This document shows, piece by piece, positions 54,822 through 63,256 of a stretch of DNA of 64,000 nt (positions are counted from its first letter, which is position 1; the number at the start of each line of letters is the position of its first letter). The notes under the pieces are model-generated. The model saw only the letters and a list, made by a program, of their open reading frames with translations. It was not told the origin of the DNA and ran no database searches. The translations under genes and the position numbers were made by a program. The DNA lies in contig CAZTOP010000011.1 in assembly GCA_964615145.1 (NCBI GenBank), positions 1 to 64,000 of the forward strand, read 5' to 3'. The stretch comes from CAIVPM01 sp964615145 (GTDB lineage Bacteria > Bacteroidota > Bacteroidia > Chitinophagales > Chitinophagaceae).

Positions 54822-55742
54822 ATGAGATATTTAACCTCTTTCGCTTTTTTAATGTTTGTATCAGTTTCAGTTATATCTCAGAAGATTAGTGAAGCTGATT
54901 ACAAAAAATTGAAACTAATTGAAGATTCATTAAAAATCTGTTCTGATAGTATCATTAATTCTGAAGATTGGACACAACGATTTACAAGCGATGCTCAGCT
55001 AATTAAAGGCTTAGTAACTGGCTTAAAATTACCCTATTCATTTAACTATAGATTTGATTCAGTAAAAATGTCTAAGCTATATTCACCTGACAGTAGTTTT
55101 AGAATATTTACCTGGCAAGTTAGTAAAGATTTAACTTATTACAGACAAAGAGGGGCTATTCAAATGCGAACAACCGATGGCAGTTTAAAGCTATTCCCCT
55201 TGTTTGATGTATCGGATTTTACTAAAGCTCCAAATGATTCAGTAAGAGATGCCAACCGATGGATTGGTGCCATTTATTACCAAATAATCTTAAAAACATA
55301 CAACGGAAAAAAAATTTATACTCTCTTGGGCAGAGATGATAATAATGAGAGAACTAATAAAAAATGGATTGATATTTTAACTTTTGATGAAACAGGCAAA
55401 CCACAGTTTGGAAGAAATTGTTTCGTGTATCCTAATGATGGTATTAAACCACTGCAACCTTGTTATAGATTTTGTTTAGAATTTAGGAAAAATGCTGGTG
55501 TTACTTTAAGATACGACGAAAAATTTGATGAAATAATTTTCGACCATTTAATAAGTGAGAATAATGACTTGTCTACAAAATCTACATTAATTCCTTATGG
55601 CGATTATGAAGCATTCAGATGGCAAAATGGTAAATGGTATTTTAACGCACAACCTTTTGATGCAATAGAAATTGATGATAAACCAAAAACTTTTCCAAAA
55701 CCTTTTTTAGAAAAAGCAGACAAAAAGAAAAACAGATTTTAG
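54822..55742 (+). CDS. Secreted protein, conserved type, unknown function
   Basis: A 306-residue protein with signal peptide 1-19 (ending SVISQ). The mature part has alternating beta-rich stretches with WQVSKDLTYYRQRGAIQM and YQIILKTYNGKKIYTLLGRDDNNERTNKKW, then DGIKPLQPCYRFCLEFRKNA. It looks like a single globular domain. I recognise no named family. The C-terminus is Lys/Pro-rich (FPKPFLEKADKKKNRF). It ends one base before the stop of the convergent T9SS protein gene, with no terminator between. Confidence 0.65.
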   Translation: MRYLTSFAFLMFVSVSVISQKISEADYKKLKLIEDSLKICSDSIINSEDWTQRFTSDAQLIKGLVTGLKLPYSFNYRFDSVKMSKLYSPDSSFRIFTWQVSKDLTYYRQRGAIQMRTTDGSLKLFPLFDVSDFTKAPNDSVRDANRWIGAIYYQIILKTYNGKKIYTLLGRDDNNERTNKKWIDILTFDETGKPQFGRNCFVYPNDGIKPLQPCYRFCLEFRKNAGVTLRYDEKFDEIIFDHLISENNDLSTKSTLIPYGDYEAFRWQNGKWYFNAQPFDAIEIDDKPKTFPKPFLEKADKKKNRF

Positions 55743-58700
55743 TTATCTTATCAAAACACTAGTGCCATTTAAACTAATCTTTTTGCCGGTTTCTTTATCG
55801 GTGTAATCGAGTGTCCACACATAAGTTCCTGATGGTTGTTTTTCTCCCCTGAACTTACCTTCCCATTTTGCCCCCAAATTACTGGTTTCAAAAACTACTC
55901 TTCCCAACCGGTTGAATACTCTAAATTTCATTTCGCTTGCTTTATATGCATTGAGAGGATATAAAAAATCATTTAGCCCATCTCCGTTGGGTGTAAATGC
56001 ACTTGGTACTTGTATTAAACAATTTGATGTTATTCTGAGTGTTTTGTATGTAGTATCGTGGCAAGGAACAGCATTTGATACAATTAATCTGGCAGTAACA
56101 TCTTCATAATTAAGACCAGTATTGGTTGCATAGTTTTTAATAGGATAGTTTTGTGCTAATGGATTTTGTAAATTACTAGATTGACCATTACCAAAACTCC
56201 AATTCCAATCAACAATATTTCCTTTACTGGTATCTTTAAAATCTACAGACTCAGTAGGACAAACGATATTTTGACTGGTAGTAAAAGCTGCTTTTATTTT
56301 GTCAAAAAATACATTTATTATTTGCTTTGAAGTATCGCTACAAACAGGATTAGCAACTATTAAAGTTACATTTTTAATATCAGACTCTTTGTATGGCAAA
56401 ATGTAATTATTTACATTTCCAAGCAAAACTCCATTAATAATCCATATCCATTTATTTTCATCATTGGATACAGTATGTTTCAAGAACAAAGTATCCTCTT
56501 TACAATCTATTTTATCAACATATGTAAATTGAGCGTCAACTTTTGTATATGCAACAAAACCAATAAAACTTGGGGCTGTTTGTATGCCACAATCATTTAA
56601 AATAGTATTACCATCATTACCTTTTTTCAGATTTAATTTGTAGTATCCGCCAACAGTTAATGGAGAACTTAATTTTACCACTACATCTTTTCCAAAACCA
56701 TTATTGCAGTTAATAATATTCGCACTCGTAATTGTAGGTGTGCTTGCACCTGTAATATTGAAATCACTTCCATCTAATGCAACAGAATTGCAAAGCATTG
56801 GTGCGTTAAAATGCACAATAATAGAATCTGGAGAGCAAGGTAAATCATCTATTTTATCCATTGTTGCTGCTGAAGATGGTTTTACTACAATATTTTTAAT
56901 TGCAGTTGTATCGAAACATCCTACAATATTTTTAACTATTAATTGAATAGGGTAGCTTGAATAATTGAAAGATAAAGGATAATTAACAGGAGTTGGATTT
57001 TTAACATTGCTTGTTACTCCATTTCCAAAACTCCAATACCAATTTGTAATAATTCCATTGCTGCTATCAGTGAACTGAGTGCCAGCATTACCACAAGTAG
57101 TATCGGGCATCGAAAATTTTGCTAGTATGCTATGATCAATGATAGGCAAACTTGTTTTTAAAGTATCGAAGCAAATACCATTGCTAACAATTAGTTGTAC
57201 ATTTCGTTTAGTAAAATCTGAATAAATAACAGTTGGATTTTGTACATTGCTTGTATTAGGATTTCCATCAAAGCTCCACTCCCACTGATTTACAGCATTA
57301 TTTGAAATATGATTAAATAAAACTGTATCTGCTTTACAACCCAATTTAATAGTGTTATTAAAGTTTGTATTGATATGTCCAAAAGATTTGAATGAAACCG
57401 AAGCAGGATTTGTTTCAATACCACAATCATTTATAATTGTATTGCCGTCTGTTCCTTGTTTTAATTGTATTGTGTAATTACCTGTTATTAATGGCTGTGC
57501 TAAAATTAAAGTTACAATAGTACCTACACCACTAACACAATTAATACTTGCTGCTGTAATGTTATTAGGTGCAGCTCCTGTAATTGCAAATTCACTGCCA
57601 TCACTAGAAACAGAACTGCAAATCATTGCTTGTTTAAAATATATCTTTATTTCAGTGGCAGCACAAGCAGGTGCAATAATGCTATCAAAAACAGCAGGGA
57701 TTGTTCCTCGTACAAAAATATTTTTTGTAACAGAATCTACACATCCAATTTGATTGTTTACAATAAGTTTTATAGGATAAGTTTTATTTATTGGCAATAC
57801 AGGATAAGATTGAGCTAATGGTGTTTTTAGAGTACTTGTGTTACCATTTGCAAAATCCCACTTCCAGGAAGTGATATTTCCTTTACTGGAATCTATAAAA
57901 GTTTCAGCATTATTAGGGCAAGTTGTGTCTCTTGATATGCCAAAATTTGGAATTAATAAATGATCTGCAATGGGTACATTTTGGGTAGTGGAATCGGTAC
58001 AAGCTGGATTTGAAACTTTTAGTTTTACAACTCTGGTTGAAAAATTATTATAAACAACTTGCTGAGTTTGCAAGTTACTAGTTGTTGGTATGCCATCAAA
58101 ATACCATTGCCATTGGGTTACACTATTGTTAGCATTGTGTGTAAATGTTATTGTATCAGCTTTACAGGTCTCTTTGTTCACTGTAAAGGTGAATGAAGGA
58201 TTGGGAGTAACATAGACTGGAAAGTTAAGAGATGAGCCTGCAACTGTTGACACATCGCATTGATTTAGTAAGGTATTTCCATCTGTTCCGGTTTTTAACG
58301 AAATAGTGTAATTACCCCCAACTATAATTGGTGCTGAAAAGTTTATGGTAATCAAATTGCCTAAAGAACCACTACAATTAATACTTGCAGAAATTATATT
58401 TAAAGTTGATGGACCAGTGATTGAAAAATCACTCCCATTAGCAGCAACACTATTACATAAAAGAGGTGCTTTAAAAAATAACTGCAAAAAAGTAGGCATA
58501 CAGTTTAATGGTTTAATGCTATCCATTGGTGTAGGCTGAGCAGCACCAATAACTGTAAAATCGAAAGATTGATTTTCAGGAATTCCATTGCCACAATTAT
58601 CTAAAATTGTATTACCATCACTACCATTTTGAATTTTTGCAGTATAGTTTCCTGCTGGTAATGGCGATGCTAAGGAAATAGTTATACTATCTGTGTCAAA

Positions 58701-59438
58701 AGATGTGGAACAGCCAAAACCAATGGCACCAAGAATAGCTGGACTAGTTGTAATATTAAACTCAGAACCAGAGTTGGTAATACTACTACATTTCATTTTC
58801 TTGTTTAGCTTTACCAATATTTTATTAGCCACGCAATTAGCTGTGATAGTTTTTACACTAGGTGCTGTAGTATCTACAAAACCAGAGGCATTTTGAAAAG
58901 TAAGATTATAACCAGATTGTCCCACATCATCAAAATGGCTAATCATTAATAAGTATTCGTGTCCTTGAATTAAATTGGGTGCTTTAGTAAAATTAGGCGT
59001 ATTGCCTTCGCAGCTAAATGTATTGCTAACAGTTATATTAGTTCCAGTAGTTCCTGTTTTTCCACTCCAATTACAACACACGTACATTGATGGGTCTGTG
59101 TAAATATTGTTTGGGTTTTTTCCAGTAATATCGAATAATTGCCAATCGTAATCATCGCTAGCATTTAAAGGTTGAATTGTGAATACTAACTGCGTGGCCT
59201 GAAAAGCAGTGAATTTATAGTAGTAAGGATTTTTATCTGTATAGGTAGTAGTGGTGCAAGGTGGCACGGGAACTGCTTGTCCTGTACAAACAGGAACTGT
59301 ATTTTGAGTAAAAGTAGTAGATGCACAAACAGGAAAAGCACTAGTAGGGTTTTGACCATTAATAGGGCACTGTGCAAAAATATTTTTGGCAAAAGCAAAA
59401 GAAACTAGTGTAAAAACGAAATACAGAGTATACTTCAT
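55743..59438 (-). CDS. Giant secreted modular protein with T9SS type B sorting domain
   Basis: A 1231-residue surface or secreted protein. Signal peptide 1-22, an N-terminal ~170-residue beta domain with many Cys, then four copies of a ~100-residue Ig-like unit marked by CxS/CNSV..GS(D/E)F and a GTDGNTI-type loop (about 190-295, 303-410, 585-685, 865-965), interleaved with PKD-like units (for example GNITSWKWDFANG, GIITNWYWSFGNG, GNIVDWNWSFGNG). The gliding-motility-associated C-terminal domain (PSAFTPNGDGLNDFLYP, then FNRLGRVVFET) ends it. The role is probably adhesion or surface display; no enzyme motif is visible. Confidence 0.9.
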   Translation of the reverse strand: MKYTLYFVFTLVSFAFAKNIFAQCPINGQNPTSAFPVCASTTFTQNTVPVCTGQAVPVPPCTTTTYTDKNPYYYKFTAFQATQLVFTIQPLNASDDYDWQLFDITGKNPNNIYTDPSMYVCCNWSGKTGTTGTNITVSNTFSCEGNTPNFTKAPNLIQGHEYLLMISHFDDVGQSGYNLTFQNASGFVDTTAPSVKTITANCVANKILVKLNKKMKCSSITNSGSEFNITTSPAILGAIGFGCSTSFDTDSITISLASPLPAGNYTAKIQNGSDGNTILDNCGNGIPENQSFDFTVIGAAQPTPMDSIKPLNCMPTFLQLFFKAPLLCNSVAANGSDFSITGPSTLNIISASINCSGSLGNLITINFSAPIIVGGNYTISLKTGTDGNTLLNQCDVSTVAGSSLNFPVYVTPNPSFTFTVNKETCKADTITFTHNANNSVTQWQWYFDGIPTTSNLQTQQVVYNNFSTRVVKLKVSNPACTDSTTQNVPIADHLLIPNFGISRDTTCPNNAETFIDSSKGNITSWKWDFANGNTSTLKTPLAQSYPVLPINKTYPIKLIVNNQIGCVDSVTKNIFVRGTIPAVFDSIIAPACAATEIKIYFKQAMICSSVSSDGSEFAITGAAPNNITAASINCVSGVGTIVTLILAQPLITGNYTIQLKQGTDGNTIINDCGIETNPASVSFKSFGHINTNFNNTIKLGCKADTVLFNHISNNAVNQWEWSFDGNPNTSNVQNPTVIYSDFTKRNVQLIVSNGICFDTLKTSLPIIDHSILAKFSMPDTTCGNAGTQFTDSSNGIITNWYWSFGNGVTSNVKNPTPVNYPLSFNYSSYPIQLIVKNIVGCFDTTAIKNIVVKPSSAATMDKIDDLPCSPDSIIVHFNAPMLCNSVALDGSDFNITGASTPTITSANIINCNNGFGKDVVVKLSSPLTVGGYYKLNLKKGNDGNTILNDCGIQTAPSFIGFVAYTKVDAQFTYVDKIDCKEDTLFLKHTVSNDENKWIWIINGVLLGNVNNYILPYKESDIKNVTLIVANPVCSDTSKQIINVFFDKIKAAFTTSQNIVCPTESVDFKDTSKGNIVDWNWSFGNGQSSNLQNPLAQNYPIKNYATNTGLNYEDVTARLIVSNAVPCHDTTYKTLRITSNCLIQVPSAFTPNGDGLNDFLYPLNAYKASEMKFRVFNRLGRVVFETSNLGAKWEGKFRGEKQPSGTYVWTLDYTDKETGKKISLNGTSVLIR

Positions 59439-59545
59439 AAATAAATAAGCTATTGTATTATTTCAGTAGCAAACCTAATTCAATTTAAAGAAACAAAATA
59501 TTAGTTATTGTTAAAAATGAAATTTCTTTAAACAAGATAAGCACC

Positions 59546-59553
59546 TATTTTTG
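59546..59553 (+). promoter_or_regulatory. -7 element TATTTTTG for the DUF6580 gene
   Basis: An exact TAnnTTTG match ending 14 bases before the ATG at 59568. Confidence 0.5.
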
Positions 59554-59567
59554 CCAAAACAGATATT

Positions 59568-60137
59568 ATGAAGATGAATAAGAAAGTATATTTTGCAATT
59601 GCTCTAATAGTTATTGTTAGTGCAATTTATAGAGTTTCGCCTCTGCGAGAGTATGGATTTGCTCCACAATGGGCAATTGCTATTTTCAGTGGTTTTTTGT
59701 TTGCAAATAATAAAAAATGGGCTTTTGCATTGCCATTGTTATCAATGCTTTTATCAGATATAATTTATGAAGTTTTATTTTCACTTAAACTCACCAATAT
59801 TCAAGGATTTTATGGTAAAGGACAAATTATTAACTATACCTTATTTGCTTTAGTTACTTGCGTAGGTTTTTTTATAAGTAAAATGAGTGTTGCCAGAATA
59901 GTTATAGCATCAATAGCAGCTCCAACCATATTTTTCATATTATCAAATTTTGATGTATGGATCACCAACACTGGTTACTTGCGTTCTAAAAATTTTAGTG
60001 GATTAATGCAATGCTATGCTGATGGATTACCTTTCTATAAGAATAGTGTTATAGGAACATTAATCTTCGCATTTGTAATGTTTGGTTCATATTACTTCTA
60101 TACAAACAAAAACAACAAGGAAAGCTTAGCGAATTAA
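59568..60137 (+). CDS. DUF6580 family membrane protein
   Basis: A 189-residue membrane protein with about five or six helices. The YGFAPQWAIAIFSGFLFANN segment and a following PLLSMLLSDIIYEVLF segment match the DUF6580 pattern, which resembles substrate-binding membrane subunits of vitamin transporters. The function is not established. It is a single gene with its own promoter and a strong terminator. Confidence 0.75.
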   Translation: MKMNKKVYFAIALIVIVSAIYRVSPLREYGFAPQWAIAIFSGFLFANNKKWAFALPLLSMLLSDIIYEVLFSLKLTNIQGFYGKGQIINYTLFALVTCVGFFISKMSVARIVIASIAAPTIFFILSNFDVWITNTGYLRSKNFSGLMQCYADGLPFYKNSVIGTLIFAFVMFGSYYFYTNKNNKESLAN

Positions 60138-60159
60138 TATTGGAGAATATGATTCAAAT

Positions 60160-60199
60160 AAAAGAAGAGGCTGCGTTAAAAAAGGCAGCCTCTTCTTTT
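60160..60199. terminator. Bidirectional terminator between DUF6580 and DUF4476 genes
   Basis: AAAGAAGAGGCTGC (60161-60174) pairs perfectly with GCAGCCTCTTCTTT (60185-60198). It shares the AGAGGCTG core with the terminator at 11644. Confidence 0.9.
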
Positions 60200-60205
60200 A
60201 TGTAA

Positions 60206-61075
60206 TTATCTACTTCTGTTTCGAATATATTTGAGCAAATCGTCTTTACTAGACTGCATTGACAAACTATTTGTAGTAGTAAAATAATTCTCTTTATCAA
60301 CACATTTGTCGTAAGCATATTTTGCAAAATCTAGTTTTGAAGTTTCCATAGCAAGTAAATCAATCATCTCTTTTATTTGGTTGGTATTAGCCCAATTTTT
60401 ATCAAGTGATTGTTTAGCAAAATCAAGTTTACTTGTTTCAAAATTTTGTTGCTGAATAGTTTGTTTAACTTGGTTAAACATTTGTGATGACATTACCCTG
60501 TTATTATTGTAGTAATTATTATTTGTATTCAAATTGTTGTTTCCACCATGAACTGGAGTTAAATTTTGTATAGCTACATTGCCTCCTTTCTTTCTAAAAT
60601 AATCCAAATCGTTATAATCTTCGTTATAAGCATTGATGTCATCATAATCAAACTCGCTATTGTATACATCTTCATCATTATTTTCATCTCCATTGTTTCT
60701 AAAATAATAATTTGAGTAATAGTCTTGATCAAAAAAAGCTTTACCAAATCTGTTAATTGTAATATCGTACTGGTAATCATTTCTAACTACAACTTGACGA
60801 CTTACTGCTTTTTTCCAATAACCACTATTGCCATTATTGTAATAGTTATTAAAGTCTCTACCATTTCTGATGTAATACACTGTAATGTTGTGATAACCTG
60901 GTTGAATATTATTAATGTTCATTATATTATCTTGACTATAAAATTTACGACCATCAATAATTACTTTCATTGCTGTTGGCATAGACGTAGCAATTGTTAA
61001 TTTACTTTTTGCTGTAACATTTAAACTTAATAAAATGAATGTTACTAATGCTGAGGTTTGTAAAAACTTTTTCAT
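60206..61075 (-). CDS. Secreted DUF4476 domain protein
   Basis: A 289-residue exported protein. Signal peptide 1-22 (ending NVTAK), a ~80-residue beta domain resembling the PEGA-like ornament (PTAMKVIIDGRKF, PGYHNITVYY), a low-complexity linker rich in Asn, Tyr and Asp (about 90-200), and a C-terminal helical DUF4476 domain (about 195-286). The latter contains two related units, QQNFETSKLDFAKQSLDKNW and LAMETSKLDFAKYAYDKCVD. The function is unknown. The linker is unusually acidic and disordered. Confidence 0.82.
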   Translation of the reverse strand: MKKFLQTSALVTFILLSLNVTAKSKLTIATSMPTAMKVIIDGRKFYSQDNIMNINNIQPGYHNITVYYIRNGRDFNNYYNNGNSGYWKKAVSRQVVVRNDYQYDITINRFGKAFFDQDYYSNYYFRNNGDENNDEDVYNSEFDYDDINAYNEDYNDLDYFRKKGGNVAIQNLTPVHGGNNNLNTNNNYYNNNRVMSSQMFNQVKQTIQQQNFETSKLDFAKQSLDKNWANTNQIKEMIDLLAMETSKLDFAKYAYDKCVDKENYFTTTNSLSMQSSKDDLLKYIRNRSR

Positions 61076-61197
61076 AAAACAAAATTTATTGGTTAATAAT
61101 TTGAGCAGCTTTAATTATGCTCTTACTAGTCAACAATCCAAAGCAAATGCCAAATTAAAAATAAATTGTTAGCAAATTGTTAAAGCATTTATCCCAT

Positions 61198-61226
61198 AAA
61201 AAAGCCCTGCATTTGCAGGGCTTTTT
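61198..61226 (-). terminator. Terminator after ssb
   Basis: AAAAAGCCCTGCA (61199-61211) pairs perfectly with TGCAGGGCTTTTT (61214-61226) with a two-base loop. It lies just past the ssb stop on the minus strand. Confidence 0.9.
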
Positions 61227-61243
61227 GAAAATTAAATTTAAAA

Positions 61244-61708
61244 TTAAAATGGCAAATCGTCTAGTGGCTCCACTGTTTCATTTTGTGGAGTTGCTGGTTG
61301 AAAATTTGAAGGTGCTGTATTGTAAGACTGAGCTTGTGGTTGTTGGTTGGATTGATAATTATTTCCACCAGAGTTTGAACCCTCGTCATTTTTGGAACCT
61401 AGCAATTGAATTGGTGAAAGAATTCTAAGTGTTAAACTCGCACCATTTCTACCATCTTGGGTTGTGTAAGTTCGCACATCAGGAGTACCTTCGGCAAAGA
61501 CTTGTGATCCCTTTTTTAAATAAGGAGCAATGGCTGTTCTATCTGTCCAATAAGCACAATCTACCCAAGTTGTTTTATCGACCTGATTACCTTGAGCATC
61601 TTTAAATTTTTCGGTGTGTGCTACATTAAAATTAATAACTGTTTTACCGTTAACGGTATTAACTACAGCATCTTTTCCTAGATTTCCAATAACTTGTAAC
61701 TTTATCAT
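61244..61708 (-). CDS. ssb: Single-stranded DNA-binding protein
   Basis: A 154-residue OB-fold protein. The N-terminal ~105 residues match SSB (KLQVIGNLGKDAVVNTVNGK, then WVDCAYWTDRTAIAPYLKKG and VFAEGTPDVRTYTTQDGR). A Gln/Asn/Ser-rich tail follows and ends in the acidic tip EPLDDLPF, which recruits repair and replication partners. ATG 61708 is the family start. It is an isolated gene with its own terminator. Confidence 0.96.
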   Translation of the reverse strand: MIKLQVIGNLGKDAVVNTVNGKTVINFNVAHTEKFKDAQGNQVDKTTWVDCAYWTDRTAIAPYLKKGSQVFAEGTPDVRTYTTQDGRNGASLTLRILSPIQLLGSKNDEGSNSGGNNYQSNQQPQAQSYNTAPSNFQPATPQNETVEPLDDLPF

Positions 61709-61819
61709 AATTTATATTTTAACTTAAATAAAAGGCAAAATACTGAAAAGAATTAGTATTAAAAAAATATGAGTAAACTTTTTTATAAGGTTATCCAAAA
61801 TAAGAAATTTTCAAACCCT

Positions 61820-61827
61820 TACTTTCG
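61820..61827 (+). promoter_or_regulatory. Near-consensus -7 element TACTTTCG for the FKBP gene
   Basis: One base from TAnnTTTG, 14 bases before the ATG at 61842, with the TTCG variant seen before rimO and thrS. Confidence 0.4.
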
Positions 61828-61841
61828 CCAAAATTTAAAAT

Positions 61842-62276
61842 ATGAGTGCATTTGAAAGACTTACACAATTAAAATCTGAACAAGCAGCTACAAATCTTGC
61901 AAAAGGTCAACAATTTTTAGCTACCAACAAGCAAAGGGAAGGTGTAATAGAAACTGAAAGTGGTTTACAATATGAAGTATTAACACTAGGGACAGGAGAT
62001 AAACCTTGGGCTACACATACTGTAACTTGCCATTATCATGGTACAACTATAGATGGAAGTGTATTTGATAGTAGTGTTCAAAGAGGAACACCAGCAAGTT
62101 TTCCATTAAATATGGTTATTAAAGGTTGGACAGAAGGTTTACAACTAATGCCAGTTGGAAGTAAATTCAGATTCTTTATTCCTGCAAATTTAGCTTATGG
62201 CGAAAGACAAGTTAGTGCTTTAATAGGTGCTAATAGTACTTTAATTTTTGATGTGGAACTAATCAGTTTTAAATAG
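61842..62276 (+). CDS. FKBP-type peptidyl-prolyl cis-trans isomerase
   Basis: A 144-residue cytosolic isomerase. A short helical N-terminus (KSEQAATNLAKGQQFLATNK) precedes the FKBP domain (about 40-144): VTCHYHGTTIDGSVFDSS, VIKGWTEGLQLMPVGSKFRF and IPANLAYGER are the active-site strands. There is no signal peptide, unlike periplasmic FkpA/Mip. The domain order resembles FklB (FKBP22) with a reduced dimerisation arm. Confidence 0.93.
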   Translation: MSAFERLTQLKSEQAATNLAKGQQFLATNKQREGVIETESGLQYEVLTLGTGDKPWATHTVTCHYHGTTIDGSVFDSSVQRGTPASFPLNMVIKGWTEGLQLMPVGSKFRFFIPANLAYGERQVSALIGANSTLIFDVELISFK

Positions 62277-62293
62277 AATTATTATTTAATCAT

Positions 62294-62335
62294 AAAACAA
62301 ATAAGCCTCTCGAAATTGAGAGGCTTATTTGTTTT
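62294..62335. terminator. Terminator between the FKBP and MBL genes
   Basis: AAAACAAATAAGCCTCTC (62294-62311) pairs perfectly with its complement 62318-62335 around a 6-base loop. It can act for both converging genes and overlaps the MBL gene stop by two bases. Confidence 0.88.
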
Positions 62336-63233
62336 ATAGATCTGATAATTTTAAAATTTTATCAACTTTTATTCCTTTTTCTGTTTGCTGCACTGTACAA
62401 CATTCACTTTGTGCATCATGCTCAAAAAAAAGTGTATAATTGTTTTGGGCAGCCTCATTTAAAAACGACTTTTTTTCTTGTAAAGTAGTTAAAGGAAACA
62501 TATCGTAAGCCATAACGTAAGGAATTGGAATATGAGCGATGCTTGGCAATAAATCTGCCATAAACACTATTGTTTGGTTTTTGTATTGTATTTGTGGAAG
62601 CATCATTGCATCTGTATGTCCATTGACAATTCTATACGATATATGTGGTATTAAATTAGAATCAATAGTCTGTAACTTATTTTTTGCAACCTGAGTTATT
62701 GTATTTGCATTGTGATTTGCAGGCATTATACCATCTACGAATTTCAATTGTCCACTTTCATTAATTGGCAAAATATTTTCTTTTAAAAAAGATGCTTTTT
62801 CTCTATCGTTAGGTTCTGTAGCCCATTTCCAGTGGAGTTCATTGCTCCAATATGTTGCATTTTTAAAAGTTGTATCCAGCTTATCCCCTACTCTCTCAAC
62901 ACTTCCTCCACAATGATCAAAATGAAGATGAGTAAGAATAACGTCAGTTATATCCGCTTTACTAAAACCATTTTTTTTTAATGAGGATTCTAGACTATCT
63001 TCTCCATGTAAATAATAATGAGAGAAAAATTTAGCATCTTGCTTTGTACCGATTCCATTATCGATTAATATCAGCTTATTTCCATCTTCAATTAATAAAC
63101 AACGCATAGCCCATGTACACATATTGTTTTCATCGGGAATATTTAGTTTTTGCCACATTGATTTTGGAACAACACCAAACATAGCACCACCATCTAACTT
63201 AAAATTTCCAGTATTTATTGAATATAGATTCAT
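62334..63233 (-). CDS. MBL-fold metallo-hydrolase
   Basis: A 299-residue metallo-beta-lactamase-fold hydrolase. The zinc motif HxHxDH is in ILTHLHFDHCGG at about 99-110. A later NGHTDAMM provides the second-site His, and FMADLLPS the bridging Asp. It lacks a signal peptide, so it is cytosolic. The substrate cannot be read; lactonase- or esterase-like activity is possible. It lies 23 bases after the MFS gene on the same strand. Confidence 0.88.
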   Translation of the reverse strand: MNLYSINTGNFKLDGGAMFGVVPKSMWQKLNIPDENNMCTWAMRCLLIEDGNKLILIDNGIGTKQDAKFFSHYYLHGEDSLESSLKKNGFSKADITDVILTHLHFDHCGGSVERVGDKLDTTFKNATYWSNELHWKWATEPNDREKASFLKENILPINESGQLKFVDGIMPANHNANTITQVAKNKLQTIDSNLIPHISYRIVNGHTDAMMLPQIQYKNQTIVFMADLLPSIAHIPIPYVMAYDMFPLTTLQEKKSFLNEAAQNNYTLFFEHDAQSECCTVQQTEKGIKVDKILKLSDL

Positions 63234-63256
63234 ATATTATTATCATTATTTTAAAA

